Shown piece after piece: positions 33,634 to 44,758 of a stretch of 64,000 bases of DNA. How positions within the stretch are numbered: position 1 is the first letter of the stretch; every line of letters starts with the position of its first letter. Made by a program: the position numbers and the translations under genes. The DNA lies in NCBI GenBank assembly GCA_022605955.1, contig JAKCOZ010000261.1:62001-126000 (forward strand). The letters run 5' to 3'. The notes below the pieces were generated by a model. That model was not told the DNA's origin. It did no database searches and saw only the letters and a program-made list of their open reading frames with translations. The stretch is from Rallus limicola. Lineage: Eukaryota; Chordata; Aves; Gruiformes; Rallidae.

Positions 33634-36582
33634 CACGAGCAGACCCTGTCACTTTGGCTCTCAGCCTTTTCCTTTGCCTGGAAAGAGGGAACATGCCTGG
33701 AACCTCCTACGGTGCTTTTCTCGGCCCTAGCAGACTGCAGTTCAAAACATGCTAAACGTCCAGCAATAACTCCCAAAGTAAAGAAGCTAGGCCTGAAAGG
33801 CATAGCTTGTCTGAAACCTCCTAACAGGACACCCGAGCAGACCCTGTCACTTTGGCTCTCAGCCTTTTCCTTTGCCTGGAAAGAGGGAACATGCCTGGAA
33901 CCTCCTTCGGTGCTTTTCTCGGCCCTAGCAGACTGCAGTTCAAAACATGCTAATCGTTTAGCAATAACTCCCAAAGTAAAGAAGCTAGGCCTGAAAGGCA
34001 TAGCTTGTCTGAAACCTCCTAACAGGACACCCGAGCAGACCCTGTCACTTTGGCTCTCAGCCTTTTCCTTTGCCTGGAAAGAGGGAACATGCCTGGAACC
34101 TCCTACGGTGTTTTTCTCGGCCCTAGCAGACTGCAGTTCAAAACATGCTAAACGTCCAGCAATAACTCCCAAAGTAAAGAAGCTAGGCCTGAAAGGCATA
34201 GCTTGTCTGAAACCTCCTAACAGGACACCCGAGCAGCACCTGTCACTTTGGCTCTCAGCCTTTTCCTTTGCCTGGAAAGAGGGAACATGCCTGGAACCTC
34301 CTACGGTGCTTTTCTCGGCCCTAGCAGACTGCAGTTCAAAACATGCTAAACGTCCAGCAATAACTCCCAAAGGAAAGAAGCTAGGCCTGAAAGGCATAGC
34401 TTGTCTGAAACCTCCTAACAGGACACAAGAGCAGACCCTGTCACTTTGGCTCTCAGCCTTTTCCTTTGCCTGGAAAGAGGGAACATTCCTGGAACCTCCT
34501 ACGGTGCTTTTCTCGGCCCTAGCAGACTGCAGTTCAAAACATGCTAAACGTCCAGCAATAACTCCCAAAGTAAAGAAGCTAGGCCTGAAAGACATAGCTT
34601 GTCTGAAACCTCCTAACAGGACACACGAGCAGCCCCTGTCACTTTGGCTCTCAGCCTTTTCCTTTGCCTGGAAAGAGGGAACATGCCTGGAACCTCCTAC
34701 GGTGCTTTTCTCGGCCCTAGCAGACTGCAGTTCAAAACATGCTAAACGTCCAGCAATAACTCCCAAAGTAAAGAAGCTAGGCCTGAAAGGCATAGCTTGT
34801 CTGAAACCTCCTAACAGGACACACGAGCAGACCCTGTCACTTTGGCTCTCAGCCTTTTCCTTTGCCTGGAAAGAGGGAACATGCCTGGAACCTCCTTCGG
34901 TGCTTTTCTCGGCCCTAGCAGACTGCAGTTCAAAACATGCTAAACGTCCAGCAATAACTCCCAAAGTAAAGAAGCTAGGCCTGAAAGGCATAGCTTGTCT
35001 GAAACCTCCTAACATGACACACGAGCAGCCCCTGTCACTTTGGTTCTCAGCCTTTTCCTTTGCCTGGAAAGAGGGAACATGCCTGGAACATCCTACGGTG
35101 CTTTTCTCGGCCCTAGCAGACTGCAGTTCAAAACATGCTAAACGTCCAGCAATAACTCCCAAAGTAAAGAAGCTAGGCCTGAAAGGCATAGCTTGTCTGA
35201 AACCTCCTAAGAGGACACACGAGCAGACCCTGTCATTTTGGCTCTCAGCCTTTTCCTTTGCCTGGAAAGAGGGAACATGCCTGGAACCTCCTACGGTGCT
35301 TTTCTCGGCACTAGCAGACTGCAATTCAAACCATGCTAAACGTCCTGCAATAACTCCCAAAGTAAAGAAGCTAGGCCTGAAAGGCATAGCTTGTCTGAAA
35401 CCTCCTAACATGACACACGAGCAGCCCCTGTCACTTTGGTTCTCAGCCTTTTCCTTTGCCTGGAAAGAGGGAACATGCCTGGAACCTCCTACGGTGCTTT
35501 TCTCGGCCCTAGCAGACTGCAGTTCAAAACATGCTGAACGTCCAGCAATAACTCCCAAAGTAAAGAAGCTAGGCCTGAAAGGCATAGCTTGTCTGAAACC
35601 TCCTAACATGACACACGAGCAGCCCCTGTCACTTTGGTTCTCAGCCTTTTCCTTTGCCTGGAAAGAGGGAACATGCCTGGAACCTCCTACGGTGCTTTTC
35701 TCGGCCCTAGCAGACTGCAGTTCAAAACATGCTAAACGTCCAGCAATAACTCCCAAAGTAAAGAAGCTAGGCCTGAAAGGCATAGCTTGTCTGAAACCTC
35801 CTAACAGGACACACGAGCAGCCCCTGTCACTTTGGTTCTCAGCCTTTTCCTTTGCCTGGAAAGAGGGAACATGCCTGGAACCTCCTACGGTGCTTTTCTC
35901 GGCCCTAGCAGACTGCAGTTCAAAACATGCTAAACGTCCAGCAATAACTCCCAAAGTAAAGAAGCTAGGCCTGAAAGGCATAGCTTGTCTGAAACCTCCT
36001 AACAGGACACCCGAGCAGACCCTGTCACTTTGGCTCTCAGCCTTTTCCTTTGCCTGGAAAGAGGGAACATGCCTGGAACCTCCTTCGGTGCTTTTCTCGG
36101 CCCTAGCAGACTGCAGTTCAAAACATGCTAATCGTTTAGCAATAACTCCCAAAGTAAAGAAGCTAGGACTGAAAGGCATAGCTTGTCTGAAACCTCCTAA
36201 CAGGACACCCGAGCAGACCCTGTCACTTTGGCTCTCAGCCTTTTCCTTTGCCTGGAAAGAGGGAACATGCCTGGAACCTCCTACGGTGTTTTTCTCGGCC
36301 CTAGCAGACTGCAGTTCAAAACATGCTAAACGTCCAGCAATAACTCCCAAAGTAAAGAAGCTAGGCCTGAAAGGCATAGCTTGTCTGAAACCTCCTAACA
36401 GGACACATGAGCAGCACCTGTCACTTTGGCTCTCAGCCTTTTCCTTTGCCTGGAAAGAGGGAACATGCCTGGAACCTCCTACGGTGCTTTTCTCGGCCCT
36501 AGCAGACTGCAGTTCAAAACATGCTAAACGTCCAGCAATAACTCCCAAAGTAAAGAAGCTAGGCATGAAAGGCATAGCTTGT
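33613..36582 (+). repeat. Block 16: 15 monomers
   Basis: The marker series is cctccttcgg with the three-base cluster ctaatcgtttagc (near 33,951 and again 36,129), tgtttttctc, aaaggaaag near 34,372, acaagag, gaacattcctgg near 34,483 and gaaagacatagc near 34,587. The same series recurs at +8,702 and +11,719 bp. A post-junction-type monomer (aagagg, ggcactag, caattcaaacc) lies at about 35,209-35,335 with no junction before it. Confidence 0.87.
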
Positions 36583-36650
36583 CCTGTTAGGAGGTTTCAG
36601 ACAAGCTAGGCCTGAAAGGCATAGCTTGTCTGAAACCTCCTAAGAGGACA
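36580..36650. repeat. Junction palindrome 16 (aagagg right arm)
   Basis: Arms 36,580-36,608 and 36,622-36,650, one mismatch from aagagg in place of aacagg. This right-arm variant is shared by palindromes 15 to 20 only. Confidence 0.92.
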
Positions 36651-38807
36651 CACGAGCAGACCCTGTCACTTTGGCTCTCAGCCTTTTCCTTTGCCTGGAA
36701 AGAGGGAACATGCCTGGAACCTCCTACGGTGCTTTTCTCGGCACTAGCAGACTGCAATTCTAAACATGCTAAACGTCCAGCAATAACTCCCAAAGTAAAG
36801 AAGCTAGGCCTGAAAGGCATAGCTTGTCTGAAACCTCCTAACATGACACACGAGCAGCCCCTGTCACTTTGGTTCTCAGCCTTTTCCTTTGCCTGGAAAG
36901 AGGGAACATGCCTGGAACCTCCTACGGTGCTTTTCTCGGCCCTAGCAGACTGCAGTTCAAAACATGCTAAACGTCCAGCAATAACTCCCAAAGTAAAGAA
37001 GCTAGGCCTGAAAGGCATAGCTTGTCTGAAACCTCCTAACAGGACACATGAGCAAACCCTTTCACTTTGGCTCTCAGCTTTTTCCTTTGCTTGGAAAGAG
37101 GGAACATGCCTGGAACATCCTACGGTGCTTTTCTCGGCCCTAGCAGACTGCAGTTCAAAATATGCTAAACGTCCAGCAATAACTCCCAAAGTAAAGAAGC
37201 TAGGCCTGAAAGGCATAGCTTGTCTGAAACCTCCTAACAGGACACCCGAGCAGACCCTGTCACTTTGGCTCTCAGCCTTTTCCTTTGCCTGGAAAGAGGG
37301 AACATGCCTGGAACCTCCTACGGTGCTTTTCTCGGCCCTAGCAGACTGCAGTTCAAAACATGCTAAACGTCCTGCAATAACTCCCAAAGTAAAGAAGCTA
37401 GGCCTGAAAGGCATAGCTTGTCTGAAACCTCCTAACAGGACACACGAGCAGACCCTGTCACTTTGGCTCTCAGCCTTTTCCTTTGCCTGGAAAGAGGGAA
37501 CATGCCTGGAACCTCCTACGGTGCTTTTCTCGGCCCTAGCAGACTGCAGTTCAAAACATGCTAAACGTCCAGCAATAACTCCCAAAGTAAAGAAGCTAGG
37601 CCTGAAAGGCATAGCTTGTCTGAAACCTCCTAACAGGACACATGAGCAGCACCTGTTACTTTGGCTCTCAGCCTTTTCCTTTGCCTGGAAAGAGGGAACA
37701 TGCCTGGAACCTCCTACGGTGCTTTTCTCGGCCCTAGCAGACTGCAGTTCAAAACATGCTAAACGTCCAGCAATAACTCCCAAAGTAAAGAAGCTAGGCC
37801 TGAAAGGCATAGCTTGTCTGAAACCTCCTAACAGGACACACGAGCAGACCCTGTCACTTTGGCTCTCAGCCTTTTCCTTTGCCTGGAAAGAGGGAACATG
37901 CCTGGAACCTCCTACGGTGCTTTTCTCGGCCCTAGCAGACTGCAGTTCAAAACATGCTAAACGTCCAGCAATAACTCCCAAAGTAAAGAAGCTAGGCCTG
38001 AAAGGCATAGCTTGTCTGAAACCTCCTAACAGGACACACGAGCAGCCCCTGTCACTTTGGCTCTCAGCCTTTTCCTTTGCCTGGAAAGAGGGAACATGCC
38101 TGGAACCTCCTACGGTGCTTTTCTCAGGCCTAGCAGACTGCAGTTCAAAACATGCTAAATGTCCAGCAATAACTCCCAAAGTAAAGAAGCTAGGCCTGAA
38201 AGGCATAGCTTGTCTGAAACCTCCTAACAGGACACACGAGCAGCCCCTGTCACTTTGGCTCTCAGCCTTTTCCTTTGCCTGGAAAGAGGGAACATGCCTG
38301 GAACCTCCTACGGTGCTTTTCTCGGCCCTAGCAGACTGCAGTTCAAAACATGCTAAACGTCCAGCAATAACTCCCAAAGTAAAGAAGCTAGGCCTGAAAG
38401 GCATAGCTTGTCTGAAACCTCCTAACAGGACACACGAGCAGCCCCTGTCACTTTGGCTCTCAGCCTTTTCCTTTGCCTGGAAAGAGGGAACATGCCTGGA
38501 ACCTCCTACGGTGCTTTTCTCGGCCCTAGCAGACTGCAGTTCAAAACATGCTAAACGTCCAGCAATAACTCCCAAAGTAAAGAAGCTAGGCCTGAAAGGC
38601 ATAGCTTGTCTGAAACCTCCTAACATGACACACGAGCAGCCCCTGTCACTTTGGTTCTCAGCCTTTTCCTTTGCCTGGAAAGAGGGAACATGCCTGGAAC
38701 CTCCTACGGTGCTTTTCTCGGCCCTAGCAGACTGCAGTTCAAAACATGCTAAACGTCCAGCAATAACTCCCAAAGTAAAGAAGCTAGGCATGAAAGGCAT
38801 AGCTTCT
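36630..38807 (+). repeat. Block 17: 11 monomers
   Basis: Markers are ggcactag with caattctaaac (near 36,742-36,765), the heavily substituted monomer near 37,046-37,165, acctgttac near 37,652, and ctcaggcctag with aaatgtcc near 38,124-38,163. It matches block 19, which lacks the monomer carrying acctgttac. Confidence 0.88.
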
Positions 38808-38875
38808 CCTGTTAGGAGGTTTCAGACAAGCTAGGCCTGAAAGGCATAGCTTGTCTGAAACCTCCTAAGAGGACA
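38805..38875. repeat. Junction palindrome 17 (aagagg right arm, outer change)
   Basis: Arms 38,805-38,833 and 38,847-38,875. The outer flank is tctcctg instead of tgtcctg, so there is one extra mismatch near the end of the left arm. Confidence 0.9.
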
Positions 38876-39646
38876 CACGAGCAGACCCTGTCACTTTGGC
38901 TCTCAGCCTTTTCCTTTGCCTGGAAAGAGGGAACATGCCTGGAACCTCCTACGGTGCTTTTCTCGGCACTAGCAGACTGCAATTCAAACCATGCTAAACG
39001 TCCTGCAATAACTCCCAAAGTAAAGAAGCTAGGCCTGAAAGGCATAGCTTGTCTGAAACCTCCTAACATGACACACGAGCAGCCCCTGTCACTTTGGTTC
39101 TCAGCCTTTTCCTTTGCCTGGAAAGAGGGAACATGCCTGGAACCTCCTACGGTGCTTTTCTCGGCCCTAGCAGACTGCAGTTCAAAACATGCTAAACGTC
39201 CAGCAATAACTCCCAAAGTAAAGAAGCTAGGCCTGAAAGGCATAGCTTGTCTGAAACCTCCTAACATGACACACGAGCAGCCCCTGTCACTTTGGCTCTC
39301 AGCCTTTTCCTTTGCCTGGAAAGAGGGAACATGCCTGGAACCTCCTACGGTGTTTTTCTCGGCCCTAGCAGACTGCAGTTCAAAACATGCTAAACGTCCA
39401 GCAATAACTCCCAAAGTAAAGAAGCTAGGCCTGAAAGGCATAGCTTGTCTGAAACCTCCTAACAGGACACATGAGCAGCACCTGTCACTTTGGCTCTCAG
39501 CCTTTTCCTTTGCCTGGAAAGAGGGAACATGCCTGGAACCTCCTACGGTGCTTTTCTCGGCCCTAGCAGACTGCAGTTCAAAACATGCTAAACGTCCAGC
39601 AATAACTCCCAAAGTAAAGAAGCTAGGCATGAAAGGCATAGCTTGT
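38855..39646 (+). repeat. Block 18: 4 monomers
   Basis: It has ggcactag with caattcaaacc (near 38,966-38,990), two atgacac monomers, the second with ggctctc instead of the usual linked ggttctc (near 39,292), then tgtttttctc (near 39,351) and catgagcagcacc. Confidence 0.88.
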
Positions 39647-39714
39647 CCTGTTAGGAGGTTTCAGACAAGCTAGGCCTGAAAGGCATAGCTTGTCTGAAAC
39701 CTCCTAAGAGGACA
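39644..39714. repeat. Junction palindrome 18 (aagagg right arm)
   Basis: Arms 39,644-39,672 and 39,686-39,714, one mismatch. Confidence 0.92.
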
Positions 39715-41673
39715 CACGAGCAGACCCTGTCACTTTGGCTCTCAGCCTTTTCCTTTGCCTGGAAAGAGGGAACATGCCTGGAACCTCCTACGGTGCTTTT
39801 CTCGGCACTAGCAGACTGCAATTCTAAACATGCTAAACGTCCAGCAATAACTCCCAAAGTAAAGAAGCTAGGCCTGAAAGGCATAGCTTGTCTGAAACCT
39901 CCTAACATGACACACGAGCAGCCCCTGTCACTTTGGTTCTCAGCCTTTTCCTTTGCCTGGAAAGAGGGAACATGCCTGGAACCTCCTACGGTGCTTTTCT
40001 CGGCCCTAGCAGACTGCAGTTCAAAACATGCTAAACGTCCAGCAATAACTCCCAAAGTAAAGAAGCTAGGCCTGAAAGGCATAGCTTGTCTGAAACCTCC
40101 TAACAGGACACATGAGCAAACCCTTTCACTTTGGCTCTCAGCTTTTTCCTTTGCTTGGAAAGAGGGAACATGCCTGGAACATCCTACGGTGCTTTTCTCG
40201 GCCCTAGCAGACTGCAGTTCAAAATATGCTAAACGTCCAGCAATAACTCCCAAAGTAAAGAAGCTAGGCCTGAAAGGCATAGCTTGTCTGAAACCTCCTA
40301 ACAGGACACCCGAGCAGACCCTGTCACTTTGGCTCTCAGCCTTTTCCTTTGCCTGGAAAGAGGGAACATGCCTGGAACCTCCTACGGTGCTTTTCTCGGC
40401 CCTAGCAGACTGCAGTTCAAAACATGCTAAACGTCCTGCAATAACTCCCAAAGTAAAGAAGCTAGGCCTGAAAGGCATAGCTTGTCTGAAACCTCCTAAC
40501 AGGACACACGAGCAGACCCTGTCACTTTGGCTCTCAGCCTTTTCCTTTGCCTGGAAAGAGGGAACATGCCTGGAACCTCCTACGGTGCTTTTCTCGGCCC
40601 TAGCAGACTGCAGTTCAAAACATGCTAAACGTCCAGCAATAACTCCCAAAGTAAAGAAGCTAGGCCTGAAAGGCATAGCTTGTCTGAAACCTCCTAACAG
40701 GACACACGAGCAGACCCTGTCACTTTGGCTCTCAGCCTTTTCCTTTGCCTGGAAAGAGGGAACATGCCTGGAACCTCCTACGGTGCTTTTCTCGGCCCTA
40801 GCAGACTGCAGTTCAAAACATGCTAAACGTCCAGCAATAACTCCCAAAGTAAAGAAGCTAGGCCTGAAAGGCATAGCTTGTCTGAAACCTCCTAACAGGA
40901 CACACGAGCAGCCCCTGTCACTTTGGCTCTCAGCCTTTTCCTTTGCCTGGAAAGAGGGAACATGCCTGGAACCTCCTACGGTGCTTTTCTCAGGCCTAGC
41001 AGACTGCAGTTCAAAACATGCTAAATGTCCAGCAATAACTCCCAAAGTAAAGAAGCTAGGCCTGAAAGGCATAGCTTGTCTGAAACCTCCTAACAGGACA
41101 CACGAGCAGCCCCTGTCACTTTGGCTCTCAGCCTTTTCCTTTGCCTGGAAAGAGGGAACATGCCTGGAACCTCCTACGGTGCTTTTCTCGGCCCTAGCAG
41201 ACTGCAGTTCAAAACATGCTAAACGTCCAGCAATAACTCCCAAAGTAAAGAAGCTAGGCCTGAAAGGCATAGCTTGTCTGAAACCTCCTAACAGGACACA
41301 CGAGCAGCCCCTGTCACTTTGGCTCTCAGCCTTTTCCTTTGCCTGGAAAGAGGGAACATGCCTGGAACCTCCTACGGTGCTTTTCTCGGCCCTAGCAGAC
41401 TGCAGTTCAAAACATGCTAAACGTCCAGCAATAACTCCCAAAGTAAAGAAGCTAGGCCTGAAAGGCATAGCTTGTCTGAAACCTCCTAACATGACACACG
41501 AGCAGCCCCTGTCACTTTGGTTCTCAGCCTTTTCCTTTGCCTGGAAAGAGGGAACATGCCTGGAACCTCCTACGGTGCTTTTCTCGGCCCTAGCAGACTG
41601 CAGTTCAAAACATGCTAAACGTCCAGCAATAACTCCCAAAGTAAAGAAGCTAGGCATGAAAGGCATAGCTTGT
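39694..41673 (+). repeat. Block 19: 10 monomers
   Basis: This is a copy of block 17 at +3,064 bp for about the first kilobase, then at +2,866 bp because one monomer is missing. It shares the heavily substituted monomer (near 40,110-40,230) and ctcaggcctag with aaatgtcc (near 40,990-41,030). Confidence 0.88.
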
Positions 41674-41741
41674 CCTGTTAGGAGGTTTCAGACAAGCTAG
41701 GCCTGAAAGGCATAGCTTGTCTGAAACCTCCTAAGAGGACA
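41671..41741. repeat. Junction palindrome 19 (aagagg right arm)
   Basis: Arms 41,671-41,699 and 41,713-41,741, one mismatch. Confidence 0.92.
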
Positions 41742-44690
41742 CACGAGCAGACCCTGTCACTTTGGCTCTCAGCCTTTTCCTTTGCCTGGAAAGAGGGAAC
41801 ATGCCTGGAACCTCCTACGGTGCTTTTCTCGGCACTAGCAGACTGCAATTCAAACCATGCTAAACGTCCTGCAATAACTCCCAAAGTAAAGAAGCTAGGC
41901 CTGAAAGGCATAGCTTGTCTGAAACCTCCTAACATGACACACGAGCAGCCCCTGTCACTTTGGTTCTCAGCCTTTTCCTTTGCCTGGAAAGAGGGAACAT
42001 GCCTGGAACCTCCTACGGTGCTTTTCTCGGCCCTAGCAGACTGCAGTTCAAAACATGCTAAACGTCCAGCAATAACTCCCAAAGTAAAGAAGCTAGGCCT
42101 GAAAGGCATAGCTTGTCTGAAACCTCCTAACATGACACACGAGCAGCCCCTGTCACTTTGGTTCTCAGCCTTTTCCTTTGCCTGGAAAGAGGGAACATGC
42201 CTGGAACCTCCTACGGTGCTTTTCTCGGCCCTAGCAGACTGCAGTTCAAAACATGCTAAACGTCCAGCAATAACTCCCAAAGTAAAGAAGCTAGGCCTGA
42301 AAGGCATAGCTTGTCTGAAACCTCCTAACAGGACACACGAGCAGCCCCTGTCACTTTGGTTCTCAGCCTTTTCCTTTGCCTGGAAAGAGGGAACATGCCT
42401 GGAACCTCCTACGGTGCTTTTCTCGGCCCTAGCAGACTGCAGTTCAAAACATGCTAAACGTCCAGCAATAACTCCCAAAGTAAAGAAGCTAGGCCTGAAA
42501 GGCATAGCTTGTCTGAAACCTCCTAACAGGACACCCGAGCAGACCCTGTCACTTTGGCTCTCAGCCTTTTCCTTTGCCTGGAAAGAGGGAACATGCCTGG
42601 AACCTCCTTCGGTGCTTTTCTCGGCCCTAGCAGACTGCAGTTCAAAACATGCTAATCGTTTAGCAATAACTCCCAAAGTAAAGAAGCTAGGCCTGAAAGG
42701 CATAGCTTGTCTGAAACCTCCTAACAGGACACCCGAGCAGACCCTGTCACTTTGGCTCTCAGCCTTTTCCTTTGCCTGGAAAGAGGGAACATGCCTGGAA
42801 CCTCCTACGGTGTTTTTCTCGGCCCTAGCAGACTGCAGTTCAAAACATGCTAAACGTCCAGCAATAACTCCCAAAGTAAAGAAGCTAGGCCTGAAAGGCA
42901 TAGCTTGTCTGAAACCTCCTAACAGGACACCCGAGCAGCACCTGTCACTTTGGCTCTCAGCCTTTTCCTTTGCCTGGAAAGAGGGAACATGCCTGGAACC
43001 TCCTACGGTGCTTTTCTCGGCCCTAGCAGACTGCAGTTCAAAACATGCTAAACGTCCAGCAATAACTCCCAAAGGAAAGAAGCTAGGCCTGAAAGGCATA
43101 GCTTGTCTGAAACCTCCTAACAGGACACAAGAGCAGACCCTGTCACTTTGGCTCTCAGCCTTTTCCTTTGCCTGGAAAGAGGGAACATTCCTGGAACCTC
43201 CTACGGTGCTTTTCTCGGCCCTAGCAGACTGCAGTTCAAAACATGCTAAACGTCCAGCAATAACTCCCAAAGTAAAGAAGCTAGGCCTGAAAGACATAGC
43301 TTGTCTGAAACCTCCTAACAGGACACACGAGCAGCCCCTGTCACTTTGGCTCTCAGCCTTTTCCTTTGCCTGGAAAGAGGGAACATGCCTGGAACCTCCT
43401 ACGGTGCTTTTCTCGGCCCTAGCAGACTGCAGTTCAAAACATGCTAAACGTCCAGCAATAACTCCCAAAGTAAAGAAGCTAGGCCTGAAAGGCATAGCTT
43501 GTCTGAAACCTCCTAACAGGACACACGAGCAGACCCTGTCACTTTGGCTCTCAGCCTTTTCCTTTGCCTGGAAAGAGGGAACATGCCTGGAACCTCCTTC
43601 GGTGCTTTTCTCGGCCCTAGCAGACTGCAGTTCAAAACATGCTAAACGTCCAGCAATAACTCCCAAAGTAAAGAAGCTAGGCCTGAAAGGCATAGCTTGT
43701 CTGAAACCTCCTAACAGGACACACGAGCAGACCCTGTCACTTTGGCTCTCAGCCTTTTCCTTTGCCTGGAAAGAGGGAACATGCCTGGAACCTCCTACGG
43801 TGCTTTTCTCGGCCCTAGCAGACTGCAGTTCAAAACATGCTAAACGTCCAGCAATAACTCCCAAAGTAAAGAAGCTAGGCCTGAAAGGCATAGCTTGTCT
43901 GAAACCTCCTAACAGGACACACGAGCAGCCCCTGTCACTTTGGCTCTCAGCCTTTTCCTTTGCCTGGAAAGAGGGAACATGCCTGGAACCTCCTACGGTG
44001 CTTTTCTCAGGCCTAGCAGACTGCAGTTCAAAACATGCTAAATGTCCAGCAATAACTCCCAAAGTAAAGAAGCTAGGCCTGAAAGGCATAGCTTGTCTGA
44101 AACCTCCTAACAGGACACACGAGCAGCCCCTGTCACTTTGGCTCTCAGCCTTTTCCTTTGCCTGGAAAGAGGGAACATGCCTGGAACCTCCTACGGTGCT
44201 TTTCTCGGCCCTAGCAGACTGCAGTTCAAAACATGCTAAACGTCCAGCAATAACTCCCAAAGTAAAGAAGCTAGGCCTGAAAGGCATAGCTTGTCTGAAA
44301 CCTCCTAACAGGACACACGAGCAGCCCCTGTCACTTTGGCTCTCAGCCTTTTCCTTTGCCTGGAAAGAGGGAACATGCCTGGAACCTCCTACGGTGCTTT
44401 TCTCGGCCCTAGCAGACTGCAGTTCAAAACATGCTAAACGTCCAGCAATAACTCCCAAAGTAAAGAAGCTAGGCCTGAAAGGCATAGCTTGTCTGAAACC
44501 TCCTAACATGACACACGAGCAGCCCCTGTCACTTTGGTTCTCAGCCTTTTCCTTTGCCTGGAAAGAGGGAACATGCCTGGAACCTCCTACGGTGCTTTTC
44601 TCGGCCCTAGCAGACTGCAGTTCAAAACATGCTAAACGTCCAGCAATAACTCCCAAAGTAAAGAAGCTAGGCATGAAAGGCATAGCTTGT
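41721..44690 (+). repeat. Block 20: 15 monomers
   Basis: It starts like block 18 (caattcaaacc). It then has three ggttctc monomers, the ctaatcgtttagc series (near 42,653) shared with block 16, and ends like blocks 17 and 19 (ctcaggcctag near 44,007). It is a mosaic of neighbouring blocks. About its first 2 kb repeat in block 21 at +3,017 bp. Confidence 0.88.
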
Positions 44691-44758
44691 CCTGTTAGGA
44701 GGTTTCAGACAAGCTAGGCCTGAAAGGCATAGCTTGTCTGAAACCTCCTAAGAGGACA
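44688..44758. repeat. Junction palindrome 20 (aagagg right arm)
   Basis: Arms 44,688-44,716 and 44,730-44,758, one mismatch. It is the last copy carrying aagagg. Confidence 0.92.

Noticed and set aside
33903..33920. CENP-B box created by the cctccttcgg variant
   Set aside because: The ttcg is present, but the required A and CGGG at the fixed spacing are not. Gctcgaaag near 14,693 was also considered for the minus strand and does not fit.
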